From contig JANQQM010000063.1 of NCBI GenBank assembly GCA_028289365.1, positions 1 through 34,502 of the forward strand: a stretch of DNA of 34,502 nucleotides. Reading direction: 5' to 3'. The translations under genes were made by a program, and so were the position numbers. Below are positions 16,995 through 25,033 of this stretch, in pieces. This DNA comes from Salaquimonas sp. GTDB lineage: Bacteria; Pseudomonadota; Alphaproteobacteria; Rhizobiales; Rhizobiaceae. Below the pieces are notes generated by a model. It did no database searches. It saw nothing but the letters and a program-made list of their open reading frames with translations, and was not told where the DNA came from. The stretch's first letter is position 1. Each line of letters opens with the position of its first letter.

Positions 16995-18683
16995 CTAGAG
17001 TTCAGGCGATTTGATCATGAACAGGAACTCTTCGACCGCCTTCTTTGATTCCGGACGCAGATTGTCAATTCCCTCATAGGGCATGCCGATTGCAGGACCT
17101 TCGTCAGGATATTTGGCCTTGCGCTTCAGATGCCGCTGGATCATACGGACAAATTTCGCCCCGCCCCAGGCACCGATCTCGGTTGAAACCGGATATTTCT
17201 CCTGCGGATCGCGGAACAGATCGTAGAAGTCGGCCAGTATCGCATTGTCGATATTCCCGCCGGGGATCGCCAACTTGTACTGTTCTTTAACGACCGCTTC
17301 CAGCTTGTTGATATTGTAGAGGAAGACAAAGTCGCGGCGCCCATGGGTCTCGCCATTCAGGAAAAGCGAGGTTTGGTCGATCCCGTCGATAACCCGGTCT
17401 GTCGGGATCCCGTCGGTCGCTTCACCCAGCCTGGCGATTGTCGAAAACAGGTCGGTCACATGCACGATGTCGCCGACAACGCTGTCTGCTTCGATCATGC
17501 CGGGCCAGCGGACGAAGGCATCAACGCGTACGCCACCTTCGGTAGTACTGCCCTTGCCGCCCCTGAAGATCATCGGCGTGTAACCCGACTGCGGAGAATA
17601 TTTGGTGAAATGGCCATTATCGCCCATTACGATCACCAGCGTATTGTCAGCGACGCCTAGCGTATCCATCTCGGCCATCAACTCGCCGATCCACTGATCA
17701 ACCAGCTTCATCTTCTCGACATAGGTGCCGCCATTCGGCGTCGTGTACTGATCGGTGGTCACGCGCGGCCCGGTCAGCGGATAGAGCGGCCAATATTGCA
17801 GGAAGAACGGCTCGTCCTTGGCTGCCAGCTCACGCAGCTGCTCCATTGCCTGGTTCTGATAGCGAACATTCATCTCGTGATATTTCGCTTCATTCCAGCG
17901 TTCACCTGCCTCCATGTGGACTTCCATGACATTCTGGTCACGGGTTCCTTCGACACCGGTCACCATGCTGGCAGCATCTGTCCGCAACCAGCCGTCTATC
18001 GTGTATTTCGCGTCATAATTGTTGCTGCCGATGCCGATCGACACTTCTTCATCCGCCGCATCGTCGTGGAAGATCGTCAGCTGGCCCTGCTGGTGGATCG
18101 GAAAGGCGGCATAGTCGAAGCCCTGAAAGTTTGGCCAGGCTTCCTTGATATCGCCCATATGCCACTTGCCGATATGCGAGGTGTTGTAACCGGCATCAGA
18201 CAGGAGTTCCGCCAGGGTCACTTCCTTGCCAGCCAATCCGAAACCGGAGATATCGACCGCCGTGTTGCCCATACCGTTGCGGTAAGGCTGGCGCCCGGTC
18301 ATGAAGGCAACGCGGGTCGGTGTGCAGGACGGTTCGGTATACATCCGCGAGAGACGCATGCCCTCGCGGGCAATCTCGTTGATTGCAGGCGTTTCATAGC
18401 CCCGGATCGAATTCAGCGTCTTGCTGCCAAGATCACCAAAACCGATATCGTCGATCAGAATGTACAGGATATTCGGCGGCTTGCCGCCATTTCTTTCCTT
18501 GAATTCGGCAAGCTTGGCATCCAGCTCCGCATCTTCCAGGGCCCATTTTTCCCCATGTTGCGCCTCCAGAATGTAATATTCTGCATCATGGGCGATGTTA
18601 TTGTTTTGAGCGTGCACTGGCGTGGCAAAAGGCAACAAGCCCAGTGTCAGTGCCGCGGTTAACTTTCTCAAACTTGGTTTCAT
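16995..18683 (-). CDS. Exported arylsulfatase (type I, formylglycine)
   Basis: This hydrolyses sulfate esters in the periplasm or outside the cell; the substrate is not known. The 562-residue protein starts at ATG 18683, with GGAAA before it. The frame is open to 18755, but the upstream ATG would put 24 extra residues before the signal peptide. The signal peptide covers residues 1-25 (ends PVHA). The sulfatase core has metal-binding Asp78 and Asp79 (LIDDIGFGDLG) and the active-site Cys120 in SCTPTRVAFMTGR, the C-x-P-x-R motif that an FGE-type enzyme turns to formylglycine. No FGE gene lies nearby. It is divergent from a membrane regulator (18899-20269), suggesting that gene controls it. Sulfatases of this sort are common in marine bacteria that eat sulfated polysaccharides. 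Confidence 0.95.
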   Translation of the reverse strand: MKPSLRKLTAALTLGLLPFATPVHAQNNNIAHDAEYYILEAQHGEKWALEDAELDAKLAEFKERNGGKPPNILYILIDDIGFGDLGSKTLNSIRGYETPAINEIAREGMRLSRMYTEPSCTPTRVAFMTGRQPYRNGMGNTAVDISGFGLAGKEVTLAELLSDAGYNTSHIGKWHMGDIKEAWPNFQGFDYAAFPIHQQGQLTIFHDDAADEEVSIGIGSNNYDAKYTIDGWLRTDAASMVTGVEGTRDQNVMEVHMEAGERWNEAKYHEMNVRYQNQAMEQLRELAAKDEPFFLQYWPLYPLTGPRVTTDQYTTPNGGTYVEKMKLVDQWIGELMAEMDTLGVADNTLVIVMGDNGHFTKYSPQSGYTPMIFRGGKGSTTEGGVRVDAFVRWPGMIEADSVVGDIVHVTDLFSTIARLGEATDGIPTDRVIDGIDQTSLFLNGETHGRRDFVFLYNINKLEAVVKEQYKLAIPGGNIDNAILADFYDLFRDPQEKYPVSTEIGAWGGAKFVRMIQRHLKRKAKYPDEGPAIGMPYEGIDNLRPESKKAVEEFLFMIKSPEL

Positions 18684-18828
18684 AAGAAGGTTTCCTGTTT
18701 TTGCGGTCGCTGTCCCACTACGGGTCATTCTTGATACTCGTACACTTTTTGTCAAACAACTGACTCATTGAACCCGATGTGCAAATACAATCGTCGCGCT
18801 AAATCCTGTTGGAAAGGGAACAAGCGGT

Positions 18829-18843
18829 ATGTTACCGTAACAT
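18829..18843. promoter_or_regulatory. Palindrome in the arylsulfatase/regulator intergenic region
   Basis: ATGTTAC-C-GTAACAT is a perfect 7-bp inverted repeat with one central base. It sits 56 bp before the regulator start and about 146 bp before the arylsulfatase start. The symmetry and location fit an operator for the divergent regulator; the binding is inferred. Confidence 0.5.
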
Positions 18844-18898
18844 TTGCCAGGAACTCCCTGTCTGAATTGCAGTATTTCGAAACCTGAGAAGGGCTTGC

Positions 18899-20269
18899 AT
18901 GCTTCCTCCGATATCGTCAGGCCACCCGGATCTACCGGATCGGCAAGCCGTGGAAACAGCCCTTCAGAGCGTGTTGGACAGCCCAGATTTTTCCGGCGCC
19001 AAACGATTATGCGCATTGCTGGAATATGTCGTCAGAGAGTCCCTGGACGGACGCGCCGAACTCATTCGTGGCAAGACCATCGCACTGGATGTCTATGACC
19101 GCGGGATGGATCAAGACGACCGCGGCCTGAACCTGGTCAAGGTGGATGCTGGCCGGCTGCGTCGCCGCCTTGCAAATTACTACGAAAATTCAGGTGCCAA
19201 TGATCTGACCCGGATCGAAATTCCGCAAGGCGGTTATGCGCCCATCTTCATCAATGCCGAACAGCAGAACACTGAAAATCGCAATCCAGCTATCACTGAA
19301 ACGCAACGAACCAACCTACCCCTCTTTGCCTTCCTCGGCGTTGTCTTACTGGCTGTTGCAATGACATACTTTTTCGTCGGCCAAGACGGAGGCCAAGAGG
19401 TTACTGTCGATACCACCGAACGGGATACCGCGCTCAGACAGGCAATCCTGGCAAAGTCGCCCACCGCGCTGCAGTCACTTAATCTCTCCACCCAGGCCAG
19501 GTCGCTGATCTTTCCGCCGCTGGACCCGAAAAGATTGCAGTCGACGCTGGAGATGTTCGAGCGATCCATTGAGCTCGACGAGAACAATTTCGGCGGCCAT
19601 GCGGGCGCAGCACAGATCTCGGCAATGCAGGCAATTCTCAGCCCTCAGGGAACGCGCCGGCAGGAACGGATAAGCGCGGCTCAGACCTATGCCAACAACG
19701 CTCTGCAATTGCGGCCGGAGGATGCCTGGACGCAATCCGCATTGGCATGGGTTGCCTTTGCCAAGCGGAATTTTGACGAGGCAAATGAAATTTCGAAGCG
19801 CGCAGTGGCAATCGCCCCGAATGACTATGACGTGCTGGATTTTGACGCGCTGATCGCCCTTTTCACCGGACAGTTTGAGCGGGCGGTCGAGAGTTCTAGT
19901 CCCGAACGCCACAAGGGCAGAACCGGATCGCGATTTGTCTACCGCAACATCTATGCGGTCTCGAACTTCTATCTCGACAATTATGACGAGACGATTGATT
20001 TCCTCGAACAGGCCGCAGAAATGGGCGATCCGGTCTCACAGCTATCGATCATCTATCAGGCGGCAGCCCACCAGATGGCAGGCAATGAAAATGCCGCAGC
20101 AAGATTGGTGGACGATTTCAAGCAGTCCTGGCCCGATGGCCGTCCCGACATTCTGTTGAAGTGGGTGTTCAGCGACAAGAGCTACGCTGATCAGGTAATG
20201 GAACCGTTCAAGGCTGCAGGCTGGTCATCAAGACAAACGGAAGAAGAACCTTCCGAGCAAATCCGCTGA
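18899..20269 (+). CDS. Membrane-tethered winged-helix/TPR regulator
   Basis: The 456-residue protein has a cytoplasmic N-terminal domain (residues 15-118) of the type RLCALLEYVVRES...VKVDAGRLRRRLANYY...IEIPQGGYAPIF. This domain is known from predicted membrane-linked regulators and cyclase-like proteins and probably binds DNA. A single membrane helix follows at residues 141-160. The C-terminal half (about 175-450) consists of TPR-like helical pairs (AQTYANNALQLRPEDAWTQ, AISKRAVAIAPNDYDV-like), which would face the periplasm. Start ATG 18899 has GAAGGG five bases before it. Divergent position next to the arylsulfatase suggests it senses a periplasmic signal and regulates that gene. It ends seven bases before the convergent GFA-family gene. 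Confidence 0.78.
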   Translation: MLPPISSGHPDLPDRQAVETALQSVLDSPDFSGAKRLCALLEYVVRESLDGRAELIRGKTIALDVYDRGMDQDDRGLNLVKVDAGRLRRRLANYYENSGANDLTRIEIPQGGYAPIFINAEQQNTENRNPAITETQRTNLPLFAFLGVVLLAVAMTYFFVGQDGGQEVTVDTTERDTALRQAILAKSPTALQSLNLSTQARSLIFPPLDPKRLQSTLEMFERSIELDENNFGGHAGAAQISAMQAILSPQGTRRQERISAAQTYANNALQLRPEDAWTQSALAWVAFAKRNFDEANEISKRAVAIAPNDYDVLDFDALIALFTGQFERAVESSSPERHKGRTGSRFVYRNIYAVSNFYLDNYDETIDFLEQAAEMGDPVSQLSIIYQAAAHQMAGNENAAARLVDDFKQSWPDGRPDILLKWVFSDKSYADQVMEPFKAAGWSSRQTEEEPSEQIR

Positions 20270-20276
20270 CCGCCAG

Positions 20277-20738
20277 TCAGCTCCCGAACACCGCACGCCA
20301 ACGTTCTCTTGCCGGCTGCGGCCAGATTTCCGGAATGTTGTAATATTCCTCATAGACCGGCACGTCGGAAGGAAGCTTGACCCAAGGCATCTTGCTCGAC
20401 GTGAAAATATGAATGTCCGGCGGGCACCGGCCCGGCTCTTCCAGCGTTCCGATGCGGATATGACGCAGCTTGCCCTCCCGGGCGAGATAATTGCTGAAAA
20501 CTGCCACCCCGCATTTCGAACAACGCGTAATTATCTGCCCCTTCCCGCTCGCAGTCTCGAGTTGTTCCTCTCGTATGGGACCGTCGCACTCGACATTCTC
20601 GGTCTCGATAATGCCATTCAATGCAAATGCAGTCCCCGTCTGCTTCTGACAATCGCTGCAATGGCAGCAATGCACATACATCGGCGCCGCCTTTAGCTGA
20701 TAGGTAACCGCCCCACATCCACATTTTCCCTTGATCAT
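20277..20738 (-). CDS. GFA/CENP-V-family zinc-binding protein
   Basis: This family is named for glutathione-dependent formaldehyde-activating enzyme, but the reaction of most members is unproven. The protein has 153 residues from ATG 20738; GGTGG lies six bases upstream, and a GTG nine bases earlier is in frame but less likely. The N terminus GKCGCGAVTYQL, followed by CCHCSDCQKQTG (about residue 30) and CSKCGVAVFSNY (about residue 75), supplies the two zinc sites of the family. There is no signal peptide. It is convergent with the membrane regulator. Its 5' side is a 400-bp gap containing a branched inverted repeat. Confidence 0.85.
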   Translation of the reverse strand: MIKGKCGCGAVTYQLKAAPMYVHCCHCSDCQKQTGTAFALNGIIETENVECDGPIREEQLETASGKGQIITRCSKCGVAVFSNYLAREGKLRHIRIGTLEEPGRCPPDIHIFTSSKMPWVKLPSDVPVYEEYYNIPEIWPQPARERWRAVFGS

Positions 20739-20851
20739 TTTCACCACCTATTCCCAACAAGTCTCGAAGCAGAAAAGAAACTGCATCACCAATAATCGCA
20801 AAATCTGTCAAATTCTCAAACGAACACTCATTGTCATTTTTGGACATGCCT

Positions 20852-20932
20852 GAGGCAATTCACAGTTCCCAAAGCGTCAATTTGGGTCAAGAATCCCTTG
20901 AATCTCAATCAATTACCTGTGATTCCTGCCTC
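20852..20932. ncRNA. Branched inverted-repeat structure, possible RNA
   Basis: An outer stem pairs GAGGCA (20852-20857) with TGCCTC (20927-20932) and, after a bulge, TCACAG (20860-20865) with CTGTGA (20917-20922). Inside it are two hairpins. CCCAAA (20868-20873) pairs with TTTGGG (20881-20886), and TCAAG (20887-20891) pairs with CTTGA (20897-20901). This makes a three-way junction. On the plus strand a terminator-like hairpin follows at 20980-21003; on the minus strand it would lie 110-190 bases upstream of the GFA gene. It could be a small RNA, a riboswitch-like leader or a DNA element. I could not match it to a known family. Confidence 0.4.
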
Positions 20933-20979
20933 AATTTCGCCACGACAATTGCCCTGCAATGCCCCGATTCGACCGTATC

Positions 20980-21003
20980 ACCGCCCAGATGAGGTGGTTT
21001 TTA
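20980..21003 (+). terminator. Possible terminator downstream of the branched structure
   Basis: ACCGCC (20980-20985) pairs with GGTGGT (20993-20998, with one G-T pair) around a seven-base loop, and four further T residues follow to 21002. It would end a plus-strand transcript through 20852-20932, or act as a conditional terminator before the small membrane protein genes. Confidence 0.45.
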
Positions 21004-21159
21004 TGGGACCATCAGAAATTGTTGGCGTGGGGCGTGTGCACTGAGATGTGCATTTTATCACAGCATTTTTGATACTTGGAACCCATTTGGGTTTTCCGGC
21101 ACGCAATGAAAATTGCGGATCGGAAGTGATGATTGCGCATATGCAGGAGGTGACCAGTT

Positions 21160-21327
21160 TTGGACGATCAGGTTAAGGGACGCTGTTCAAACAGATCAGG
21201 GCGAAACAAAGTTACCGCCATCGACAGCTCTTCGAACACCGCCAATCTGCTGCTGGTCAATCTGGTTGCGATCGCGGCAATTTTGTTGGCGAGCGCGGCA
21301 ACCCTTAGCGTGGCTTTGGCGGCGTAA
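21160..21327 (+). CDS. Small single-pass membrane protein (TTG start)
   Basis: A 55-residue reading frame starts with TTG at 21160 and has the perfect Shine-Dalgarno core AGGAGG nine bases before it. The N-terminal half is polar and basic (MDDQVKGRCSNRSGRNK). The C-terminal half is one hydrophobic helix (LLLVNLVAIAAILLASAATL), followed by SVALAA and stop. This predicts an N-inside inner-membrane miniprotein. It has no homologue I can name. It could be missed by ordinary gene finding because of its short length and TTG start. The next membrane protein starts 107 bases downstream on the same strand. Confidence 0.55.
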   Translation: MDDQVKGRCSNRSGRNKVTAIDSSSNTANLLLVNLVAIAAILLASAATLSVALAA

Positions 21328-21434
21328 AGACTGGGTTAATCCACTTGTGGATATAGTGCGTAATCAAAATGGTTATTTTCTCGCCATTACCGGCCGGACC
21401 AGCCGGAGCAATGGCAAGACCAAGGCGTAGGACA

Positions 21435-21686
21435 ATGAATAGACCCCAAAAGCCAACTTCAAGCTCGGCATTCGCGCAGCGAGTTACCCCACAAGTGCTT
21501 TTCGTGCGTGCGCTTATCGCGTTCGTGCTCCTCATCGGCTCTGTCCTGATCGTTCAGTTCACCTGGACGGCAGCCAAGGCAGGCCTGAACGAAATCAGTT
21601 CGCCGCCGGCAGTTACTGCACCCGCACCGGAACTTCCCGAACCGGGAATTGAGGAAAAGGAAATCGGCGATCCCGACCGGGCGTAG
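21435..21686 (+). CDS. Small membrane protein with acidic/proline-rich tail
   Basis: The 83-residue protein begins MNRPQKPTSSSAFAQRV, contains one membrane helix (about residues 23-43, LFVRALIAFVLLIGSVLIV) and ends with a periplasmic proline/glutamate-rich tail (PAPELPEPGIEEKEIGDPDRA). ATG 21435 has AGGA a few bases before it. The frame is open upstream to 21369 but the extra residues look non-native. It lies downstream of the TTG-start miniprotein and ends 25 bp from the convergent PH-like gene. I do not recognise a family. Confidence 0.55.
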   Translation: MNRPQKPTSSSAFAQRVTPQVLFVRALIAFVLLIGSVLIVQFTWTAAKAGLNEISSPPAVTAPAPELPEPGIEEKEIGDPDRA

Positions 21687-21711
21687 CCGGATCTCGGTGA
21701 TATCGCCTGAT

Positions 21712-22284
21712 CTAGGTCGTCTGAAGTTCTGAGATACCCTCGGGGTCCTCGCCCATCGCTTTGGCAATCGCGTACAAGATCTGTTTTGGCTTGTACAGAT
21801 CCGCGATCGCGACCGTGTTGCCGGTCGTCAAAACAAGCACCAATGTCCCGGTTTTGAACAGCCAGCCCAGCAGCCCGTATTTTATTTTTGCATCTTCAAT
21901 CAGGTCATAGGGCAAGTCGACGGGAAGGTCTTTCGGCCATCCGGGGTGATAGCGCAGACCATCTGGCAGGATCTGAACCCGAATGGTCTGATACCGAAGA
22001 AATGCATGCGCTGCCAAAACCGGCACACCGATCGCGATCACGATGACAATCAGCCGCGACAGCGCGCTCCCCTCCATTCCCATCGAAGAGAGATAGATCC
22101 AGGTTCCCGCATACATCACCGATATCATCAAGGTTGGCAGAAAAATCTGCCAATGCGCCCGATAGACCTTCTTGTGGGTCAGCTCGAGTTCGCCGGGATC
22201 GGCCACCGTGCGGACATGCGGCACACCGGGCCTGCCATTGTCATCAGCAACGTTCAGTACATCACGCTTAACCTTGCGCGCCAT
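21712..22284 (-). CDS. Two-helix membrane protein with bacterial PH-like domain
   Basis: The 190-residue protein starts at ATG 22284 (GGAG nine bases upstream; a TTG at 22296 is also in frame). A polar N terminus is followed by two membrane helices (around residues 46-66 and 76-96: IFLPTLMISVMYAGTWIYL and LIVIVIAIGVPVLAAHAFL). The rest (ILPDGLRYHPGWPKDLPVDLPYDLIEDAKIKYG...) resembles the bacterial PH (bPH2-like) membrane proteins. It probably acts at the cytoplasmic face of the inner membrane; the function is unknown. It is divergent from the PQQ dehydrogenase gene with a repeat-bearing promoter region between. Confidence 0.65.
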   Translation of the reverse strand: MARKVKRDVLNVADDNGRPGVPHVRTVADPGELELTHKKVYRAHWQIFLPTLMISVMYAGTWIYLSSMGMEGSALSRLIVIVIAIGVPVLAAHAFLRYQTIRVQILPDGLRYHPGWPKDLPVDLPYDLIEDAKIKYGLLGWLFKTGTLVLVLTTGNTVAIADLYKPKQILYAIAKAMGEDPEGISELQTT

Positions 22285-22315
22285 TGCCTGCTCCAAATTT
22301 CCCAGTCAGTTTCCC

Positions 22316-22347
22316 GGCACTGTACACCGCTTGTCAGGCACTGCACA
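22316..22347. promoter_or_regulatory. Two direct repeats between divergent genes
   Basis: GGCACTGTACA (22316-22326) and GGCACTGCACA (22337-22347) are nearly identical 11-mers spaced 21 bp apart, i.e. two helical turns. They sit between the divergent PH-like and PQQ dehydrogenase genes. The arrangement is typical of activator or repressor binding; the protein is unknown. Confidence 0.4.
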
Positions 22348-22458
22348 GCAATTGCCGCAATTTCTGTGGACACTATATGTGCATAAAACACAAGTGAAGT
22401 TACCGCTTTCGCCCGCCGGTCAACATCAATTTCCGGCCAGATCCGAAAAGGAAAACCC

Positions 22459-23598
22459 ATGCAGCGTAGTTTTCGTGCAAATCTACCCTTGATTGTTTTG
22501 CTGTCAGCCTTTGTCTACGCGCCCAGCCCCGCAAATGCAGTCGACAGCTACAACACGCAAAAGCACTCGATCGTAGTTGAGACGGTCGCGGATGGTCTCG
22601 ACCAGCCATGGGGAATGACCGAACTTCCGGACGGTTCCATCCTGGTGACTGAGAAAGGCGGCAAACTGTGGCGCATCGAAAACGGGAACAAGACCGAAGT
22701 CACTGGCCTGCCCAACATCAGCGCCACCGGCCAAGGTGGCCTGCTCGACATTGCCGCGGATGAAGATTTTCAGAACAACCGCAAGATTTACTTTACCTGG
22801 TCTGAGCCGGGCCCGGGCGGCTCCGGCACGGCCCTTTCGTCCGCAAGGCTTTCGGACGACAATCAGGCACTTGAGGATTTGACCCTCCTCTTTTCGATGA
22901 ACAAGAAAAGCCAGGGTGGCCGCCACTTCGGTTCGCGTATTATCCTGGCACCTGAGGACAAGATATTCATCACAACCGGTGACCGCGGTGAGCCAGATCG
23001 GGCTCAGGATTATTCCGACCATGCCGGCGCCGTCATCCGGCTGAACCGCGATGGTTCTGTTCCCGATGACAATCCGCATGCCGCTGCCGGTGACAACAAC
23101 ACCCAGCCGGAGCTTTGGTCCAAGGGGCACAGAAACCCACAGGGTGCTGATCTCAACCCGCAATCAGGCGAATTGTGGATCATCGAGCATGGCGCGCGCG
23201 GTGGCGATGAGGTCAACATTCCGGTGGCGGGTAAAAACTATGGCTGGCCGGAAATTTCCTATGGCCGCCACTATTCCGGTCAGAAGATCGGCCAGGGGTT
23301 TGAGGCACCGGGCTTCGAACAGCCAATCTGGTATTGGGATCCGTCAATCGCCCCGTCCGGTGCTGCATTTTATGACGGAGACCTGTTTCCCGAGTGGCAG
23401 GGTGATCTGCTTGTTGCGGCCCTGAAATTCCAGATGCTGGTCCGGCTGGAAGTCGACGGCGACCAGATAACCGGCGAGGAACGGCTGTTGGAAGACAGGT
23501 ATGGCCGCATTCGTGATGTCGAAGTCTTCTCGGACGGCGCAGTCTACCTGCTCACCGATTCTTCAGATGGGCGCCTACTGCGGATTACGCCTGGCTAA
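22459..23598 (+). CDS. PQQ-dependent aldose sugar dehydrogenase, exported
   Basis: This soluble beta-propeller quinoprotein oxidises aldose sugars in the periplasm using PQQ. The protein has 379 residues. Residues 1-27 are a signal peptide (ends PANA). The propeller starts with DGLDQPWGMTELPDG, and catalytic His156 lies in SQGGRHFGSRI. The calcium/PQQ-contact stretch GHRNPQGADLNPQSGELW and GDEVNIPVAGKNYGWPEISYG match the sGDH/YliI family. AAGGA lies before ATG 22459. No PQQ synthesis genes are nearby. It is transcribed alone and ends at a bidirectional terminator. The substrate range is unknown. Confidence 0.9.
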   Translation: MQRSFRANLPLIVLLSAFVYAPSPANAVDSYNTQKHSIVVETVADGLDQPWGMTELPDGSILVTEKGGKLWRIENGNKTEVTGLPNISATGQGGLLDIAADEDFQNNRKIYFTWSEPGPGGSGTALSSARLSDDNQALEDLTLLFSMNKKSQGGRHFGSRIILAPEDKIFITTGDRGEPDRAQDYSDHAGAVIRLNRDGSVPDDNPHAAAGDNNTQPELWSKGHRNPQGADLNPQSGELWIIEHGARGGDEVNIPVAGKNYGWPEISYGRHYSGQKIGQGFEAPGFEQPIWYWDPSIAPSGAAFYDGDLFPEWQGDLLVAALKFQMLVRLEVDGDQITGEERLLEDRYGRIRDVEVFSDGAVYLLTDSSDGRLLRITPG

Positions 23599-23631
23599 GA
23601 TGATCGATCCAAACTTCATTCCTGCTAACAA

Positions 23632-23661
23632 AAAGGGCGTCTGAAAATTCAGACGCCCTTT
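23632..23661. terminator. Bidirectional terminator
   Basis: AAAGGGCGTCTGAA (23632-23645) pairs perfectly with TTCAGACGCCCTTT (23648-23661) around two bases, with A and T runs on the outer sides. It serves the PQQ dehydrogenase (plus) and the TPR protein (minus). Confidence 0.9.
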
Positions 23662-23687
23662 CTTAATTCGATCTAAAAAGCTCGGCT

Positions 23688-24281
23688 TTACTGCTGCTCA
23701 AGCTGGCTTTCGACGATCAACTCAGCCAGCTGGTTGTATTCGCCGCATTCCCTGCCACCGCAAATCCGTTCGATTTCGGAAAGCTGTTCGCGGGCATTTT
23801 CCAGCATGCCAAGCTGAATGTAAGCTTCGCCGAGATATTCACGCACCAAGCTGAAATCCGGGTTCATCGCAATCGCTGACTTGTAGTAGCCGAGCGCGAC
23901 GTCCATCCGATCGAGCTTACGATTTGAAAATCCGAGATAGTTCAGAACACGTGGATCGTGCTGGTTTGGCGCCATTTTGAGAACATCAATCGCTTGCTGA
24001 TATTCGCCTGCATCGGCAAGCGCCTTGCCATAATCATAGATCAGCGATTGTTTGCCATCCTTGTTCAGATCAGCTTCCGCAACACATTTTCCCTTCCCAA
24101 ATAGGCGCTTGGCTTCCGGATCCCAGACCTGTCCGGCAGGGCAATTGGGTGGAGAAGCAGGTGTTGCAGGTGAAGAACTGTCGGAATCGCCACCAGCAGC
24201 AAAAGCCGGCCCGGCAGGCACAAAGGCAAGTAAGGCAACTGCAAATGTCATTGCAAATGCATGATTAACATATCTGGTCAT
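23688..24281 (-). CDS. Exported TPR protein
   Basis: The 197-residue protein starts at ATG 24281 with GGAG seven bases before it; a longer frame to 24389 lacks such a site. The signal peptide is residues 1-28 (MTRYVNHAFAMTFAVALLAF, ends AFAA). After a glycine/serine linker, SPPNCPAGQVWDPEAKRL precedes two to three TPR-like pairs (GKALADAGEYQQAIDVL, VALGYYKSAIAMNPDFS, YIQLGMLENAREQLSEIE). The C terminus has CGGRECGEYNQL with two cysteines. It is a periplasmic helical repeat protein, probably a protein-binding module. No operon partner is seen. Confidence 0.75.
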   Translation of the reverse strand: MTRYVNHAFAMTFAVALLAFVPAGPAFAAGGDSDSSSPATPASPPNCPAGQVWDPEAKRLFGKGKCVAEADLNKDGKQSLIYDYGKALADAGEYQQAIDVLKMAPNQHDPRVLNYLGFSNRKLDRMDVALGYYKSAIAMNPDFSLVREYLGEAYIQLGMLENAREQLSEIERICGGRECGEYNQLAELIVESQLEQQ

Positions 24282-24474
24282 TAAGAGCTCCTGATACGAG
24301 AAGTGTTTCAAGCCCGGCATAATGCATGTTCTGCCGACGCACGGGTGCAATTTGCTATATGGTTCCTGAATATAGGCTGAACTGTGCAAATTGGTACATC
24401 ATAAAACTACAAATCGTTGTGTACGCAAGATTGGCAATTCTCGTGCCATCATACTGTAGGAATCAGAGAAAAAA

Positions 24475-24494
24475 GGCGCGGTGGATACCGCGCC
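24475..24494 (-). terminator. Intrinsic terminator of the Arg/Tyr-rich protein gene
   Basis: GGCGCGGT (24475-24482) pairs with ACCGCGCC (24487-24494). On the minus strand the hairpin is followed by six T residues (A at 24469-24474). It lies just downstream of the stop at 24532. Confidence 0.88.
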
Positions 24495-24531
24495 TGCTTA
24501 GTTGAATACCGGAAATCTATTTGCTTTCAAA

Positions 24532-24906
24532 TCAATAACCGTAAAATCCAAATCCGACGAAGGGAACCGGAACCACTGGAACCGGCACGACCACGACCGG
24601 CCGATAATATGGTCGATAAACCCGTCTTGGATAATATGGCTTGTAAACCCTACGCGGATAAGCCACGCCATAGGTGCGGCCCCGGTAGTAATTGTGTCGG
24701 TAGATATTGTGCGCAATTACGCCGCCAACCACGGCCCCGGCAATTGCTGCCCCGACCCATTTACCACCTGCATTAGCCGGCTTTGCCTGAAAGCCGATAA
24801 TCAATGCAATTGCAAATAGCGCGATTAGTAGATTTCTTATCAGCCGGCCGGAACGCTCTTCATCACGCTTGGCAGCTATTACCCTGCTATGTCTCTTCGA
24901 AGTCAT
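24532..24906 (-). CDS. Exported glycine-zipper, Arg/Tyr-rich protein
   Basis: The 124-residue protein starts at ATG 24906; AGGAG is six bases upstream. A polar basic N terminus precedes a membrane/signal segment (residues 25-46, ending PANAG). Next is a glycine-zipper-like helix (GGKWVGAAIAGAVVGGVIA) and an arginine/tyrosine/proline-rich tail with two near-copies of RRVYKPYY and RRVYRPYY, then a valine/proline stretch PVVVVPVPVVPVPF. Small proteins with such a glycine zipper plus a basic aromatic tail are common cell-envelope proteins of Rhizobiales; the exact role is unknown. A BA14K-like gene lies just upstream on the same strand. Confidence 0.65.
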   Translation of the reverse strand: MTSKRHSRVIAAKRDEERSGRLIRNLLIALFAIALIIGFQAKPANAGGKWVGAAIAGAVVGGVIAHNIYRHNYYRGRTYGVAYPRRVYKPYYPRRVYRPYYRPVVVVPVPVVPVPFVGFGFYGY

Positions 24907-25033
24907 GCCATTCTCCTGTAAGTCTGGAGTTGCACCTTCGCCTGCTGGATTGGCTCCCAAGCCGCCGATCCAATGCCCAGCACACGCGGATCCGGACCAT
25001 TCTACGACAGTCCGGACCATTTACCAATTCACT

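Noticed and set aside
20350-20847. Minus-strand frame overlapping the GFA gene
   Set aside because: Most of it is an out-of-frame reading of the GFA gene. The first 40 residues look plausible but have no family match, so coding is not supported.
21113-21430. 105-codon plus-strand frame overlapping the TTG-start miniprotein
   Set aside because: Its product is rich in Trp/Arg/Ser and has no fold pattern. The alternative frame with AGGAGG and a clean membrane helix is the better gene.
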